Of a stretch of DNA of 64,000 nucleotides, positions 1 through 10,720 are shown piece after piece. Source of the stretch: Stutzerimonas stutzeri (GTDB taxonomy: Bacteria; Pseudomonadota; Gammaproteobacteria; Pseudomonadales; Pseudomonadaceae). The stretch is taken from the NCBI RefSeq assembly GCF_000952685.1, contig NZ_JYHV01000018.1, forward strand, positions 62,001 to 126,000, read 5' to 3'. Both the position numbers and the translations under genes were made by a program. The notes beneath the pieces were generated by a model, which saw nothing but the letters and a program-made list of their open reading frames with translations, was not told the DNA's origin and ran no database searches. Numbering within the stretch: position 1 is the first letter of the stretch; each line of letters starts with the position of its first letter.

Positions 1-2179
1 GCAGTGTCAGCGAGAGCGATACGTCCTGCCCATGCGCCGGGACCGACTCGGCCAGCATGCCTCCGCCATTGCCCACGTTCGAGCCGCCGTAGCACTCGGC
101 ATCGCTGTTGAAGATTTCCAGCCAGCGGCTGTCCACCGGCACGCCGATCCGGTAGCCCTCACGCACCACCGGCGTGAAGTTGCCCACGACCAGCAGCGGA
201 TGTCCGGTCGAGCTCTTGCGCAGCCAGGCGAACACGCTATTGGTGCGGTCATCGCCGATAAGCCACTGGAAGCCCTGCGGGTCGCTGTCCAGCTCATGCA
301 ATGCGGGCTCTTGTCCGTACAGGCGATTGAGATCGCGCACCAGGTTCTGCGCACCCCGATGATCGGCCTCATCGAGCAGATGCCAGTCCAGTTCGCGGTC
401 GTGGCTCCACTCACGCCATTGGCCGAACTCGCAGCCCATGAACAGCAGCTTCTTGCCAGGGTGCGTCCACATGAACGACAGGTAGGCACGCAGGTTGGCA
501 AACTTTTGCCAGCGGTCACCGGGCATCTTGTCGATCAGCGAACCCTTGCCGTGCACCACTTCGTCATGCGAGATCGGCAGCACGAAATGCTCCGAATAGG
601 CGTAGACCATGCCGAAGGTAAGCTTGTCATGGTGGTACTGACGATTGATCGGATCTTCCTGAATGTATTTGAGGGTGTCGTGCATCCAGCCCATGTTCCA
701 CTTGTAGGCAAAGCCCAGGCCGCCCTCGGACGTGGGTTTGCTGACGCCCGGGAACGCGGTGGACTCCTCGGCGATGACCAAGGCTCCAGGCGTCTCGGTC
801 GCGACCACATCGTTCAGATGACGCAGGAACTCGATGGCCTCCAGATTCTCCCGACCGCCATGACGGTTCGGAATCCATTCGCCTTCTTTGCGTGAATAAT
901 CGCGATAGAGCATCGAAGCAACGGCATCGACCCGCAGCGCATCGACGTGGAATTCACGCAGCCAATGCAGCGCCGAGGCCAGCATGAAGCCGTGTACCTC
1001 GGTGCGCCCCAGGTTGTAGATGTAGGTGTCCCAGTCCTGATGGAAGCCTTCGAAAGGGTGCGCGTACTCGTAAAGCGCTGTGCCATCGAACTCGCCCAGA
1101 CCGTGGGCGTCGGTCGGGAAATGCGCCGGAACCCAGTCGAGGATTACGCCGATGCCGGCGTTGTGGCAGGCATCGACGAAGGCAGCGAAATCATGCGCAG
1201 TACCGTAACGAGCGCTGGGCGCGAATTGCGACAGCAGCTGATACCCCCAGGATCCGCCAAAGGGGTGTTCCATGATTGGCATCAGCTCGATATGGGTGAA
1301 GCCCAGGTCCACGACATAGGGAATCAGCCGTTCGGCCAGTTCGTGCCAGTCGTACAACCGACCATCGTCACCGCCCTCCCGGCGCCAGGAGCCAGCATGC
1401 AGTTCGTAGATGGTCATCGGTGCCTGCAGCGATTGCCGCGCAACCCGCTGCTGCAACCAGGCATCATCTTTCCATTCGTACTCCAGCGGATGCGAGATCA
1501 CCGACGCGGTGCCCGGCGGCAACTCGGTGGCCAACGCCACGGGGTCGGCCTTGAGCGGCAATATCCCGTGTGGGCCGAGAATCTCGAACTTGTAGCGGTC
1601 ACCGGGTTGCAGACGCGGGATGAAAATCTCCCAGACACCGGCGGGAAACCGCAGACGCATCGGATGCCGCCGCCCGTCCCAGTCGTTGAAACTGCCGACC
1701 ACCGAGACTCGCCGGGCGTTGGGTGCCCAAACGGCGAAGCGCACGCCCTGCACGCCTTCGACTTCCATCGGTTGCGCACCGAATACGCGGCCGATCTCCC
1801 GGTGGTTGCCTTCGGAGAACAAGTACATGTCCATCTCGCCGAGCTGTGGACCGAAGCTGAACGGGTCTTCGGTGACCTGCTCGCCGCCGGCCCAGCGAAT
1901 CTTCAACAGATACGGCTGCGGGTTGGTCAGGCGGGTAAAGAAGAATCCGGGCACCTGACCCTGCTCCATCGCGGCCAGCACGCGGCCACCGGAGCGCTCC
2001 AGTACCTCGACGCCGAGCGCATTGGGCAGATAGGCGCGCACCACCAGCCCGTCCCCGTCCGGGTGTGGGCCGAGTATGGAAAACGGATCGCCATGTTCGG
2101 CGCGAACCAGCGCATCCACATCGGCATCGCTGGGTAGCAGGGTTTCCCCAGGCATGGTTACGACCGGTCGATCAATCAT
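1..2179 (-). CDS. glgB: 1,4-alpha-glucan branching enzyme GlgB (partial at left edge)
   Basis: Transfers alpha-1,4 chains to make alpha-1,6 branches, here on the glucan built by GlgE. The frame opens at the ATG at 2179 and stays open for 726 codons to the window edge. Family length is about 730, so only the last few residues are missing. An N-terminal carbohydrate-binding region is followed by the GH13 barrel. The nucleophile Asp is about residue 418 (motif LRVDAV) and the acid/base Glu about residue 471 (VIAEEST); the 53-residue spacing equals that of the E. coli enzyme. The start overlaps the treS stop (TAATG), which suggests translational coupling. It is the last gene seen of a glgE-treS-glgB operon. 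Identification is by recognised motifs and length. Confidence 0.95.
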   Translation of the reverse strand, partial: MIDRPVVTMPGETLLPSDADVDALVRAEHGDPFSILGPHPDGDGLVVRAYLPNALGVEVLERSGGRVLAAMEQGQVPGFFFTRLTNPQPYLLKIRWAGGEQVTEDPFSFGPQLGEMDMYLFSEGNHREIGRVFGAQPMEVEGVQGVRFAVWAPNARRVSVVGSFNDWDGRRHPMRLRFPAGVWEIFIPRLQPGDRYKFEILGPHGILPLKADPVALATELPPGTASVISHPLEYEWKDDAWLQQRVARQSLQAPMTIYELHAGSWRREGGDDGRLYDWHELAERLIPYVVDLGFTHIELMPIMEHPFGGSWGYQLLSQFAPSARYGTAHDFAAFVDACHNAGIGVILDWVPAHFPTDAHGLGEFDGTALYEYAHPFEGFHQDWDTYIYNLGRTEVHGFMLASALHWLREFHVDALRVDAVASMLYRDYSRKEGEWIPNRHGGRENLEAIEFLRHLNDVVATETPGALVIAEESTAFPGVSKPTSEGGLGFAYKWNMGWMHDTLKYIQEDPINRQYHHDKLTFGMVYAYSEHFVLPISHDEVVHGKGSLIDKMPGDRWQKFANLRAYLSFMWTHPGKKLLFMGCEFGQWREWSHDRELDWHLLDEADHRGAQNLVRDLNRLYGQEPALHELDSDPQGFQWLIGDDRTNSVFAWLRKSSTGHPLLVVGNFTPVVREGYRIGVPVDSRWLEIFNSDAECYGGSNVGNGGGMLAESVPAHGQDVSLSLTL

Positions 2180-5100
2180 TAGGAACCTCCATCGGAAATC
2201 TGTTGTGCCAGAACTGCAAGCCCTTGCAACGGGACGGACAGCCAGGCCGGGCGGTTCTCTGCCTCATAGGCCACTTCATACGCGGTCTTTTCCAGGCTGA
2301 ACAGGGCCAGCGCGGCGTCAGCACCGGCGGCATCCTTCCAGGCGTGCGGCAGTTGCGCGGTAGCCTCGCGATAAGCCTCGAGGAAGACGCTGCGCGCGCT
2401 CTGCTGGTAGGTTTCGGAAATCGTGCGCCGTGCCAGATCCGCGGCTTCGGAGCTGTCGCTGATCTGGGCATTGCGCAGTGTCATGGCGCTGGCGTATTCG
2501 AAGGAGCGCAACACGCCGGCCACATCCTTGAATGGGCTCAGCTTGCTTCTGCGCTCGTCGAGCGAGCGCGCCGGCTCACCTTCGAAGTCGATGAAATAGG
2601 CATCGCCCTGGGCGACCAGTACCTGGCCGAGGTGAAGATCGCCGTGCACCCGGGTTCGCAGCCCCCCGACGGTACGTTCTGCCAACCGTTTGACCTCAGC
2701 CAGCAGCGGCTTGCGTTGTCCAAGCAACTGATCCACAAGCGTCGCTGCCTTGCGGTCCAGATCGCCCCGACGGGCTTGCAATAGATCCAGTGCGCGCTCT
2801 ACTTGAGCCGAGATCGCCTTGGTCCATTCCTTGGTGTCGGCCGAACGCGTCGGCTCGCTGGCAAACGCCAGATCGTCAGTCTGTGTCGCCAGGGTCATAT
2901 GCATCTCGCCCAGCCGTTGACCGAGCAGGCGATTGAAGGCCTCAAGCTCCTCGAGGGCGCTGAACTGGTTCTCGTGCAGAGAGACCCCGCCGGCGATCTG
3001 GTCGCGAACAGCGCGATCCAGCGTGTTGAGCGTCCATTCCCACGCGTCGCCCTGGTTGTCGAGGAAGCGCTGTACCACCATCAACGCGTACTGCTCGCCC
3101 TGTTTGTCGACCCGGGTGACCTGTCCGAGCATCGCCGAGATGTGCATGAAGCCCTGCTCGGTCAGGAAGCGCCCCATCTCCAACTCCGGGTGTATCCCCG
3201 CCGAGACCCGGCGTAGTACCTTGATCATCATGCTGCTGCCGATGATTGCCGAGCTGTTGGACTGTTCTGCCGTGAGGTAACGAACCTCGGCATCGGCCGG
3301 CAATTCCACCTCGGCCAGTTTGTCCATCGGCTCGAAACGGATCTCCCCTTCGCCGCAAGGCAACACTTGCTCTTCACGCAGCGCCTGGATAACGCCCAGC
3401 ACGAACTGGTTCAGCGCGAAGGCATCGGTCAACAGGCCGACCTGTGGGCCACGGCGCACCCGCGCCATGGCCAGCTGTTGCGGCAACGCAATGTCGAAAT
3501 CGCCTTCGTCGAGGAAACCCAGCGGCAGCTGATAAAAATCGATGCGCCCTGCCGTTTCCACTGCAATCTCACTCAACAGCACGGGCCTGTGGGCATCGCC
3601 GAAGGGCACGCTGTAGCAGATCTTGATCGAGTCGATGGTCGCGTCCTTGCTGGCGAACCAGCGCCGTTTCGGCAAATACGCCGGTAACGACTCGGTCTCG
3701 AGAATGCGTTTGTTCGCAGCGGTGAGCGTGTCCAGACGTTTGAGCACAAGCGTTTGAAAGTCGGGCATGGTTTCCACCGGTGCCTGGTGCCAACTGGGCA
3801 TCTGGTGACTGGTCGCCAACTGAAACCAGTAGAAGCCATAAGGTGGCAACGTCAGCAAATAGGGTAATTGGCCGATCGGCGGGAAGGCACTTCCGCCAAC
3901 CATCTCCACCGGCACCATGCCGGCATAGTGAGAAAGCTCGAGCTCCGCCGCCTGAGCCGAACGCGAAACGTTGGCGACGCAGAAAATCACCTCGGTTTCC
4001 CCGCTGGGTGTCGTGTATTCGCGCAGATAGGCCAGAATGCGGCGATTGCTCGGCGCCAGCATCTTCAGCGTGCCGCGGCCGAACGCCTTGAATTGCTTGC
4101 GAATCGAAAGCAGACGGCGCGTCCAGTTCAGCAGCGAATGCGGATCGCGCTGCTGCGCCTCGACGTTGATCGCTTGATAGCCGTACAGCGGATCCATGAT
4201 CGGCGGCAGTACCAGGCTCGGTGGATCGGCGCGGGAAAAACCGCCATTGCGGTCTACGGACCATTGCATGGGCGTGCGCACGCCATCACGGTCGCCGAGG
4301 AAGATGTTGTCACCCATACCGATCTCGTCGCCGTAATAGATCACGGGCGTACCCGGCATCGACAGCAACAGACTGTTGAGCAGCTCGATGCGGCGGCGGT
4401 CGCGCTCCAGCAGCGGCGCCAGGCGCCGGCGAATGCCGAGATTGATCCGCGCGCGTTTATCCGATGCGTAGTAGTTCCAGAGGTAGTCGCGCTCCTTGTC
4501 GGTCACCATTTCGAGGGTCAACTCGTCATGGTTGCGCAGGAAGATCGCCCATTGGCAATTCTCTGGAATATCGGGAGTTTGCCGGAGGATATCGGTGATC
4601 GGAAAACGGTCCTCCTGCGCCAGCGCCATGTACATGCGCGGCATCAGCGGAAAGTGGAATGCCATATGGCATTCATCACCCGGGCCGCCATCTTCGCCGC
4701 CGAAATACAGCTGGGTGTCTTCCGGCCACTGGTTGGCTTCGGCCAGCAGCATGCGGTCGGGGTAATTGGCATCGATCTCGGCACGGATCTGTTTCAGCAC
4801 CACGTGGGTTTCGGGCAGGTTCTCGTTGTTGGTGCCGTCACGTTCGACCAGATAAGGAATGGCATCCAGCCTCAACCCGTCGATGCCCAGGTCCAGCCAA
4901 TAGCGCATGACGCTGAGTACCGCCTTCATCACCTGAGGGTTGTCGAAATTGAGGTCCGGCTGATGCGAATAGAAGCGGTGCCAGAAGTACTGCTGGGCGA
5001 CAGGATCCCAGGTCCAGTTCGAGACCTCGGTGTCGAGGAAGATGATCCGCGTGCCGTCGTACTTGTCATCCGTGTCGGACCAGACATAGAAATCGCGGGC

Positions 5101-5499
5101 TGCCGAACCTTTTTTAGCCTTGCGCGCGCGCTGAAACCAGGGGTGCTGGTCCGAGGTGTGGTTGATGACCAGTTCGGTGATGACCCGCAGGCCGCGTTTG
5201 TGCGCGGCGGCGATGAAGCGCCTCGCATCGGCCATGGTTCCGTAGTCGGAATGCACGCCGCGGTATTCGGCGATGTCGTAGCCGTCATCACGCCGTGGCG
5301 AGGGATAGAACGGCAATAGCCAGATGGTGTTGACGCCGAGGTCGGCAATGTAATCGAGCTTCTCGATCAGACCTTGGAAGTCGCCGACGCCGTCGTTGTT
5401 CGAGTCGTAGAAAGATTTGAGGTGGACCTGATAGACCACTGCGTCCTTGTACCAGAGAGGATCCTTGATAAAGGCGGCTGGTTTACGCGCTTTGGCCAT
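2179..5499 (-). CDS. treS: Trehalose synthase fused to maltokinase (TreS-Mak)
   Basis: A 1106-residue bifunctional protein. The N-terminal GH13 domain (about residues 15-550) interconverts trehalose and maltose. Asp212 (GLRLDAIPY), Glu254 (LLAEANQW) and Asp325 (LRNHDELT) are the likely catalytic residues. The C-terminal part (about 600-1100) is a maltokinase of the Mak1/Pep2 type, with a kinase-like catalytic loop near residue 950 (VHGDLHLGQ) and a metal-binding segment YFIDFEGEP. It would make maltose-1-phosphate, the donor for GlgE. Fusion of the two activities is known in many proteobacteria. A 143-bp AT-rich gap separates it from glgE upstream, and it overlaps glgB downstream. Confidence 0.95.
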   Translation of the reverse strand: MAKARKPAAFIKDPLWYKDAVVYQVHLKSFYDSNNDGVGDFQGLIEKLDYIADLGVNTIWLLPFYPSPRRDDGYDIAEYRGVHSDYGTMADARRFIAAAHKRGLRVITELVINHTSDQHPWFQRARKAKKGSAARDFYVWSDTDDKYDGTRIIFLDTEVSNWTWDPVAQQYFWHRFYSHQPDLNFDNPQVMKAVLSVMRYWLDLGIDGLRLDAIPYLVERDGTNNENLPETHVVLKQIRAEIDANYPDRMLLAEANQWPEDTQLYFGGEDGGPGDECHMAFHFPLMPRMYMALAQEDRFPITDILRQTPDIPENCQWAIFLRNHDELTLEMVTDKERDYLWNYYASDKRARINLGIRRRLAPLLERDRRRIELLNSLLLSMPGTPVIYYGDEIGMGDNIFLGDRDGVRTPMQWSVDRNGGFSRADPPSLVLPPIMDPLYGYQAINVEAQQRDPHSLLNWTRRLLSIRKQFKAFGRGTLKMLAPSNRRILAYLREYTTPSGETEVIFCVANVSRSAQAAELELSHYAGMVPVEMVGGSAFPPIGQLPYLLTLPPYGFYWFQLATSHQMPSWHQAPVETMPDFQTLVLKRLDTLTAANKRILETESLPAYLPKRRWFASKDATIDSIKICYSVPFGDAHRPVLLSEIAVETAGRIDFYQLPLGFLDEGDFDIALPQQLAMARVRRGPQVGLLTDAFALNQFVLGVIQALREEQVLPCGEGEIRFEPMDKLAEVELPADAEVRYLTAEQSNSSAIIGSSMMIKVLRRVSAGIHPELEMGRFLTEQGFMHISAMLGQVTRVDKQGEQYALMVVQRFLDNQGDAWEWTLNTLDRAVRDQIAGGVSLHENQFSALEELEAFNRLLGQRLGEMHMTLATQTDDLAFASEPTRSADTKEWTKAISAQVERALDLLQARRGDLDRKAATLVDQLLGQRKPLLAEVKRLAERTVGGLRTRVHGDLHLGQVLVAQGDAYFIDFEGEPARSLDERRSKLSPFKDVAGVLRSFEYASAMTLRNAQISDSSEAADLARRTISETYQQSARSVFLEAYREATAQLPHAWKDAAGADAALALFSLEKTAYEVAYEAENRPAWLSVPLQGLAVLAQQISDGGS

Positions 5500-5642
5500 G
5501 TTCTCGTTCCTTTCATGACCTCCAGAACCCGCTCCATCAAGGCATCGGGTGGAGACTCAAAACGTGCATCAGTACTAGAATATGGATTAACTAATACATA
5601 TAACGTGCTGATATTTAAAGGTAAGCAGACACTTCCAAGAAT
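5500..5642. promoter_or_regulatory. AT-rich gap between glgE and treS
   Basis: A 143-bp spacer markedly richer in A and T than the coding DNA on either side, especially about 5575-5645. It carries no credible ORF. Read on the minus strand it contains several TATA-like hexamers upstream of treS and could host an internal promoter, but no convincing -35/-10 pair was assigned. Confidence 0.3.
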
Positions 5643-7655
5643 TTACTTTAAGTCAGGATCCGGGGCGTCGGCGGTGAGCCGCCAAATGCCGAACGGCAGG
5701 TGCCAGGGTTCGATGCGCATCCACTGTGTCTTGCCGTACCAAGTCCAGCGATGCCCATTCATCAGGTCTTCGCCACGGGTTTCGGCATGGTCGGGCAGCC
5801 CCAACTCCCACAGTGGAAGTTCGAAATGGGCTTCCTGAGCGTTGTGTGGATCAAGGCTGATAGCGATCAAAATGAAGTTGGAGCGGTCCGGCGTACGCTT
5901 GCCGAAATACAGAATGTTGTCGTTGTAGGCCGTGTACGCGCTGAAGCCGAGGTGGGTCTGCAAGGCCGGGTTCTGCCGACGGATGCGATTGAGCTGAGCG
6001 ATCTCGGCAACGATGTTGCCTGGCGCGTGATAGTCGCGCGGACGGATTTCGTACTTCTCCGAGTCGAGGTATTCCTCTTTGCCCGGAATCGCGGCGGACT
6101 CGCACAGTTCGAAGCCCGAGTACATCCCCCACAGCCCCGAGCCCATGGTCGCCAGTGCGGCACGGATGAGGAAACCGGGGCGGCCGGAGTCATGCAGGAA
6201 GAACGGGTTGATATCGGGCGTGTTGACGAAGAAGTTCGGCCGGTAGCAGTCGCGCAGCGGGGGCTCGTTGAGCTCAGTGAAATACTGGCTCAACTCCGCC
6301 TTGTTGTTGCGCCAGGTGAAATAGGTGTAGCTCTGGTTGAAGCCAACCTTACCCAGACGCGCCATCATTGCCGGGCGGGTGAACGCCTCGGAAAGGAACA
6401 TGACGTCCGGATCGCGCTCACGGATGTCTGCAATCATCCATTCCCAGAACGGCAGCGGCTTGGTATGTGGATTGTCGACGCGGAAGATCTTCACGCCCTG
6501 CTGCACCCAATGCCAGACCACGTCGCGCAAGGCGATCCACAGGTCCGGCATGGCGTCCTCGGCGTAGAAATCGACGTTGACGATGTCCTGGTATTTCTTG
6601 GGTGGGTTCTCTGCGTAACGGATCGTCCCGTCCGGTCGCCAGGAGAACCAGCCCGGGTGTTCCTTCAGCCAGGGGTGGTCCTGGGAGCACTGAATAGCGA
6701 AGTCGAGCGCGATTTCCAAGCCGTGCTCACGTGCAGCGGTCACCAGCTCGCGGAAGTCTTCGAGCGTGCCCAGCTGCGGATGCACGGCGTCGTGACCGCC
6801 CTCCTCGCTGCCTATGGCATAAGGGCTGCCCGGATCGTTTGGCCCGGCCACCAGGGTGTTATTGCGGCCTTTGCGGTGCTGCCGGCCAATGGGGTGAATC
6901 GGCGTGAAATAGAGCACATCGAAGCCCATGTCGCGGATCGATGGCAGGCGCTTATGCACATCACGGAAGGTGCCGTGGCGATTCGGGTCATCGGTTTCGG
7001 AGCGCGGAAACAACTCGTACCAACTGGCGAACTGGGCCAGCGGCCGTTCGACTTCGAGGGGGAAGACCTGGCTCTGACTGCAATGCTCCCGTGGGTCGGC
7101 ATCGGCCATGACAGCGGCTGTTTCTTCGGCCAGCAGAACCGACACGCGCTCGTCGTCCAGATGCGCCGTGCTCAGGCGGTGCAGCAGATCGTCGATGATG
7201 GCCTTGACTTCACCTTGGGCACGGCTGCTGGCCCGTTCCAGGAGCAAGCGGCCTTCCTCCAGTTCCAGTTGCACCGGCACACCGGCGGTATGCTTCTTCG
7301 ATAGTTCGTAACGGTAGGTCTCGTAGATATCCCACCAGGCTTCGATCATGAATTCATGGCCCGCGACCTGCGTCGGGGTGAAATGTCCTTCCCAGCTGTC
7401 ATTGCCGATCAGCTTGAGACGAGCACGGCGCCAGGTGTCTTCGTCCTTGGTCCGCCAGCAAATCGCGGCGGCGAGCTGGTCATGGCCGTCGGCGAATATC
7501 TTGCTGGTTACGTTGACCGGATGGCCGATGATGGCCTTGGCAGCGAAACGCCCACCGTCGAGCACCGGCTCGGTCGACTCGATGGCGATACGCGGCATCT
7601 TCAATGCTTGTTCCAGTCGAGGGTGAATCGTTGCGTGGGGCTGTGTATCGGTCAT
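5643..7655 (-). CDS. glgE: Maltose-1-phosphate maltosyltransferase GlgE
   Basis: GH13_3 enzyme that extends alpha-1,4-glucans with maltosyl units from maltose-1-phosphate. It has 670 residues, the usual family length. An N-terminal beta domain precedes the barrel. The nucleophile is Asp394 (FRVDNPH) and the proton donor Glu423 (LSEAFTRP); both numbers coincide with those described for the Streptomyces enzyme. The segment TPIHPIG near residue 251 is typical. A CAGGAG ribosome binding site lies just upstream of the ATG. It is the first gene of the glgE-treS-glgB operon, which together with the fused kinase completes the route from trehalose to branched alpha-glucan, often linked to osmotic or desiccation stress. 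Confidence 0.96.
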   Translation of the reverse strand: MTDTQPHATIHPRLEQALKMPRIAIESTEPVLDGGRFAAKAIIGHPVNVTSKIFADGHDQLAAAICWRTKDEDTWRRARLKLIGNDSWEGHFTPTQVAGHEFMIEAWWDIYETYRYELSKKHTAGVPVQLELEEGRLLLERASSRAQGEVKAIIDDLLHRLSTAHLDDERVSVLLAEETAAVMADADPREHCSQSQVFPLEVERPLAQFASWYELFPRSETDDPNRHGTFRDVHKRLPSIRDMGFDVLYFTPIHPIGRQHRKGRNNTLVAGPNDPGSPYAIGSEEGGHDAVHPQLGTLEDFRELVTAAREHGLEIALDFAIQCSQDHPWLKEHPGWFSWRPDGTIRYAENPPKKYQDIVNVDFYAEDAMPDLWIALRDVVWHWVQQGVKIFRVDNPHTKPLPFWEWMIADIRERDPDVMFLSEAFTRPAMMARLGKVGFNQSYTYFTWRNNKAELSQYFTELNEPPLRDCYRPNFFVNTPDINPFFLHDSGRPGFLIRAALATMGSGLWGMYSGFELCESAAIPGKEEYLDSEKYEIRPRDYHAPGNIVAEIAQLNRIRRQNPALQTHLGFSAYTAYNDNILYFGKRTPDRSNFILIAISLDPHNAQEAHFELPLWELGLPDHAETRGEDLMNGHRWTWYGKTQWMRIEPWHLPFGIWRLTADAPDPDLK

Positions 7656-7991
7656 CGAGCGGGCTCCTGAGGCCTAAGTCGTTGCGATACGGCAAACCAA
7701 CCGCGGCGGAGGCGGCAACCGTTCGGGTTGGATTTACCGTGTGAAAACCCGCGCTGCAGGCTTTCATGGGCTCTGTTCTTCCGAACCAACGGAGGCTGTA
7801 AAAGTTCAGCAGAACAGACCGCAGCGGTGCAGCCGAATGTCGCCGTACGACGACTGTCGGAAACTGCAACGCGGGATCCAAGAAAGGTCTGTACTCAAGC
7901 GAGGAGCGATGCGCAGTTGCCGCCGTTGTTCTGGCGTCCGCTCGCCCTTGGTTGATTGGCGATTAAACATTCCGACTGATGGGAGGCCGTC
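7656..7991. other. Intergenic region between divergent glgE and a 54-aa ORF
   Basis: 336 bp without a supported gene. It must hold the promoter of the minus-strand glgE operon and that of the small plus-strand ORF starting at 7992. A weak inverted repeat (CCAACC at 7697-7702 with GGTTGG at 7736-7741) is visible. The short open frames here have no ribosome binding site and no recognisable product. No sigma-factor site could be assigned with confidence. Confidence 0.4.
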
Positions 7992-8156
7992 ATGACTCCG
8001 CATGCCCGCCCCGATGTGCCCCAACCCGACCCTGTCGTGCACGACAAACCGGGGGATTTGCCGCAGGTGCCCTGTCCTGACGATATCGACGACTACAAAC
8101 CCGGCACGCCATTCGGTGGGCAGGCTGTGGCTGACGAAGAGCCAGAACCCACTTGA
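7992..8156 (+). CDS. Small hypothetical protein, 54 aa, Pro/Asp-rich
   Basis: Starts at an ATG preceded at good spacing by GGGAGG and ends at TGA four bases before the convergent fdhE stop. The product is acidic and rich in proline and aspartate (segments PDVPQPDP and CPDDIDDY), has one cysteine, no signal peptide and no membrane segment, and is probably disordered. The strong ribosome binding site and the exact fit between neighbours support it being real. It is not recognised as a member of any family, and no function is proposed. Confidence 0.6.
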   Translation: MTPHARPDVPQPDPVVHDKPGDLPQVPCPDDIDDYKPGTPFGGQAVADEEPEPT

Positions 8157-8160
8157 GCGG

Positions 8161-9102
8161 CTACGCGCCCATGACCAACAGCGGGTTGTAGCCGCTGCGC
8201 GCGTACTCGTCCTGCTCGGCCAGCAGCATGTCCAATGCCAAACTGGCAAGATCATCGGCGACCGGGTCGGCGCGTCCATGCAGCTCGCGCTGCATGATTT
8301 TCAGATAGCTATGGCACTCGTTGCAGGCCTCCGCCTGGACCGGCAGGAAAGGCTTGCCCTGCTCATCGTCGAGGGTCAGATAGAGCAGCTTGCCGCCGGT
8401 ATCGCATGCGCCGCAGGTAATGCGTTCCAGATGCCATTCGGTCGCACACAACGCGCAGTGTAGGTAGCGCACACCACTGCGATGGCGCTCGTTGTGTACT
8501 ACGCTGGCAACAGGTGCAGCGCCGCAACACGGGCATAGCGCCTTCGCCTCGCCCGTCGGGCGCGCCGGCACACCGGTCATTCCAATGGCCAGACGCACCC
8601 AGGCGACCTGTAACGCCGCAGCCACAAATGGCAGCAAGGCACGGGTCGTCTCGTTGCCGGGGCGCATCTCGAACACATCGTCAGCCAATGCATCGAGCTG
8701 CTCGGGGAACATCTCGCGCAATCGAGCGAGCAATGGCCGCTGGCGCTCCCCTACGTGCAATTCCACCGCATCGAGAATGGCAAGCAAGTCCTGCTGCCAG
8801 AGTACATCGCGTCGCAATGCCTGAAAGCCCAGGGGCGGCATGCGGTGTTTCAGCGCCTGGTCGAACGCGTCCGCCGCTGGACGCCAGGCCGGCTCTCGTT
8901 CGTTCAGGACTTGGTGCTGGGCCTGTACCAGGCGCGCCATGAACGCGAGAAACTCGTCGAGCGGCGGCACCTGCAGAACCAGTTCCCTCAATCGGGTCGC
9001 CCGTTTGCTGAAGACCTTGGCATCCGGCAACACCACATGGGGGGCCTCCATGATCCCGGAAGGTGCACTTCCATAAGCGTGGTTCACTGCAGCTCCTTTC
9101 AT
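8161..9102 (-). CDS. fdhE: Formate dehydrogenase accessory protein FdhE
   Basis: A cytoplasmic rubredoxin-like factor needed for active membrane-bound formate dehydrogenases in enterobacteria. It has 313 residues (E. coli FdhE about 309). The C-terminal half holds four Cys-x-x-Cys motifs (CPCC, CALC, CGAC, CNEC), the iron-binding signature of the family. The ATG overlaps the stop of the gamma-subunit gene by four bases (ATGA), so it is the last gene of the fdnGHI-fdhE operon. This context fits maturation of the selenoprotein encoded upstream. Confidence 0.93.
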   Translation of the reverse strand: MKGAAVNHAYGSAPSGIMEAPHVVLPDAKVFSKRATRLRELVLQVPPLDEFLAFMARLVQAQHQVLNEREPAWRPAADAFDQALKHRMPPLGFQALRRDVLWQQDLLAILDAVELHVGERQRPLLARLREMFPEQLDALADDVFEMRPGNETTRALLPFVAAALQVAWVRLAIGMTGVPARPTGEAKALCPCCGAAPVASVVHNERHRSGVRYLHCALCATEWHLERITCGACDTGGKLLYLTLDDEQGKPFLPVQAEACNECHSYLKIMQRELHGRADPVADDLASLALDMLLAEQDEYARSGYNPLLVMGA

Positions 9103-9788
9103 CGGCGGCGGTCCTGTACTTCGCTGGTGGGCGACGCGCTTTGCGAATCGGTTTTACGGTTGCGCATGACGTCCTCGTACCACAGCCCGTGATGATGTCG
9201 CGCCCAGGCATGGCTAACGCGCCCCTGCGTCATGGCACGCACCGACCCTTTGACCCAGATGGCCGCATAGATATGAATGATCAAGGTGATGATCGCGATG
9301 AAAGCCGCAATTGCATGGATCATCACCGCCCAGCGCAACGCCCAGACCGGCATGCCGTCGGCGATCCAGGGGCGCCAAAGCACGATGCCGGTAATCAGCA
9401 GCACCGGCACGGTGGCCAGGAAGAGCCAATACACCAGCTTTTGTCCGGCGTTGTTCTTGCCCACCGGAGGGAGGCGCTCGTCACGGTTGCTGAGCACATC
9501 GCTGATCTGCCGCATCCATTGGACATCATGGCGTCTAATCAGGTTGTCGCCGAAAAAACGCACGGCCTGAATGACGAAGAACAGCGACATGAACACACCG
9601 ATATAGGGGTGCACGATTCGCGTCGGCTCCGGGCCACCGAACAGTGCGGTAAGGCCGAAGAAAGCCGGATAAAACAACGCCAGCCCGCTCAATGTGAGCA
9701 GCACGAAGCTGATCGAGATGAGCCAGTGATTGACCCGTGTCCACCAGCCGTACCGCAGGATGCCGTGGTTGATATTGGAATGGCTCAT
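9099..9788 (-). CDS. fdnI: Formate dehydrogenase gamma subunit, cytochrome b556
   Basis: Integral membrane di-heme cytochrome that passes electrons from the beta subunit to quinone. It has 229 residues and four predicted membrane helices (about 20-40, 55-75, 115-135, 150-172). Histidines suitable as heme ligands occur in helix 1 (VNHWL), helix 2 (VHPYIG) and helix 4 (MIHAIAA and IIHIYAA). The C-terminal 40 residues are polar and cytoplasmic. It overlaps the beta-subunit gene and fdhE by four bases on each side. FdnI and FdoI cannot be told apart from the sequence alone; the symbol stands for the family. Confidence 0.93.
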   Translation of the reverse strand: MSHSNINHGILRYGWWTRVNHWLISISFVLLTLSGLALFYPAFFGLTALFGGPEPTRIVHPYIGVFMSLFFVIQAVRFFGDNLIRRHDVQWMRQISDVLSNRDERLPPVGKNNAGQKLVYWLFLATVPVLLITGIVLWRPWIADGMPVWALRWAVMIHAIAAFIAIITLIIHIYAAIWVKGSVRAMTQGRVSHAWARHHHGLWYEDVMRNRKTDSQSASPTSEVQDRRR

Positions 9789-10720
9789 AGCTGGTCCTCC
9801 CCACGCCGATCGAGCGCGCGATCTTCCGCTGCCAACTCAGGATCCGGATCGTCTTCGGGCTCTTCCTTCGGCCCCTTCATCACGTAGTGGAAAAACCCGG
9901 CCAGTACCGATACACCCAGCGCCACGGACATGATCGGCTTGGTCACGCCCTTCCACAGCTCCACCGTCGGGCTGATGTGCGGATCCTTCGGCAGGCCGCT
10001 GTAGAGCTCAGGCCTGTCAGCATGTTGCAACACATAGACGACGTGGGTGCCGCCCACACCGGGCGGATCGTAGATGCCGGCATTGTCGTAGCCGCGCCCC
10101 TTGAGATGCGCGACCCGGTGCGAACCGTAATCGAGCATGTCCTCCTTGGTGCCGAACATGATGGCCGAGGTCGGGCAGCTCTTCACGCAAGCCGGCTCGA
10201 GCCCATTGAACACCCGGTCCGAGCACAGCGTGCATTTGTAGGCCTTGTTGTCTTTCTTCGAGATTCGAGGAATGTCGAAAGGACACCCGGCTACGCAGTA
10301 GCCGCAGCCGATACAGTGCTCGGAATTGAAATCGACGATGCCATTGGCGTACTGCACGATCGCACCGGGCGACGGACAGGCCTTGAGGCAGCCCGGCTCG
10401 GCGCAATGCATGCAGTTATCCTTGCGAATCAGCCACTCGAGATTGCCCTGCTCATCCTCGTACTCGCTGAAACGCATGACCTCGAACGACTCCGGCGACA
10501 GGTCCTGCGGGTTGTTGTAGGTGCCGTCGCATTCGCCAACCTCATCACGCAGGTCGTTCCATTCGGAGCAGGCAACCTGGCATGCCTTGCAGCCGATACA
10601 CACCGATACATCGATCAGCTTGGTGACGGCATCTACGCCCCCGTGCCGCACCTGCGGCGAGGGCGTGGTGGTCGCTGAGCGGGCGATGATGTTCTGCATA
10701 TTGATCTGGTCACCGCGCAT
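9785..10720 (-). CDS. fdnH: Formate dehydrogenase beta subunit, four [4Fe-4S]
   Basis: Electron-transfer subunit of 311 residues. Four cysteine clusters are visible: [11 protein letters not shown] near the N-terminus, [24 protein letters not shown], and CTLCSDRV with a later CVKSC. A single membrane helix near residues 265-285 ([14 protein letters not shown]) anchors it to the gamma subunit, as in E. coli FdnH. The tail is acidic. It overlaps the gamma gene by four bases, and its first base coincides with the last base of the alpha-subunit gene at 10720. Confidence 0.95.
   Translation of the reverse strand: MRGDQINMQNIIARSATTTPSPQVRHGGVDAVTKLIDVSVCIGCKACQVACSEWNDLRDEVGECDGTYNNPQDLSPESFEVMRFSEYEDEQGNLEWLIRKDNCMHCAEPGCLKACPSPGAIVQYANGIVDFNSEHCIGCGYCVAGCPFDIPRISKKDNKAYKCTLCSDRVFNGLEPACVKSCPTSAIMFGTKEDMLDYGSHRVAHLKGRGYDNAGIYDPPGVGGTHVVYVLQHADRPELYSGLPKDPHISPTVELWKGVTKPIMSVALGVSVLAGFFHYVMKGPKEEPEDDPDPELAAEDRALDRRGEDQL

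Noticed and set aside
3868..5319. Plus-strand open frame of 483 codons over treS
   Set aside because: It is a shadow of the TreS domain; the minus-strand protein carries all catalytic motifs.
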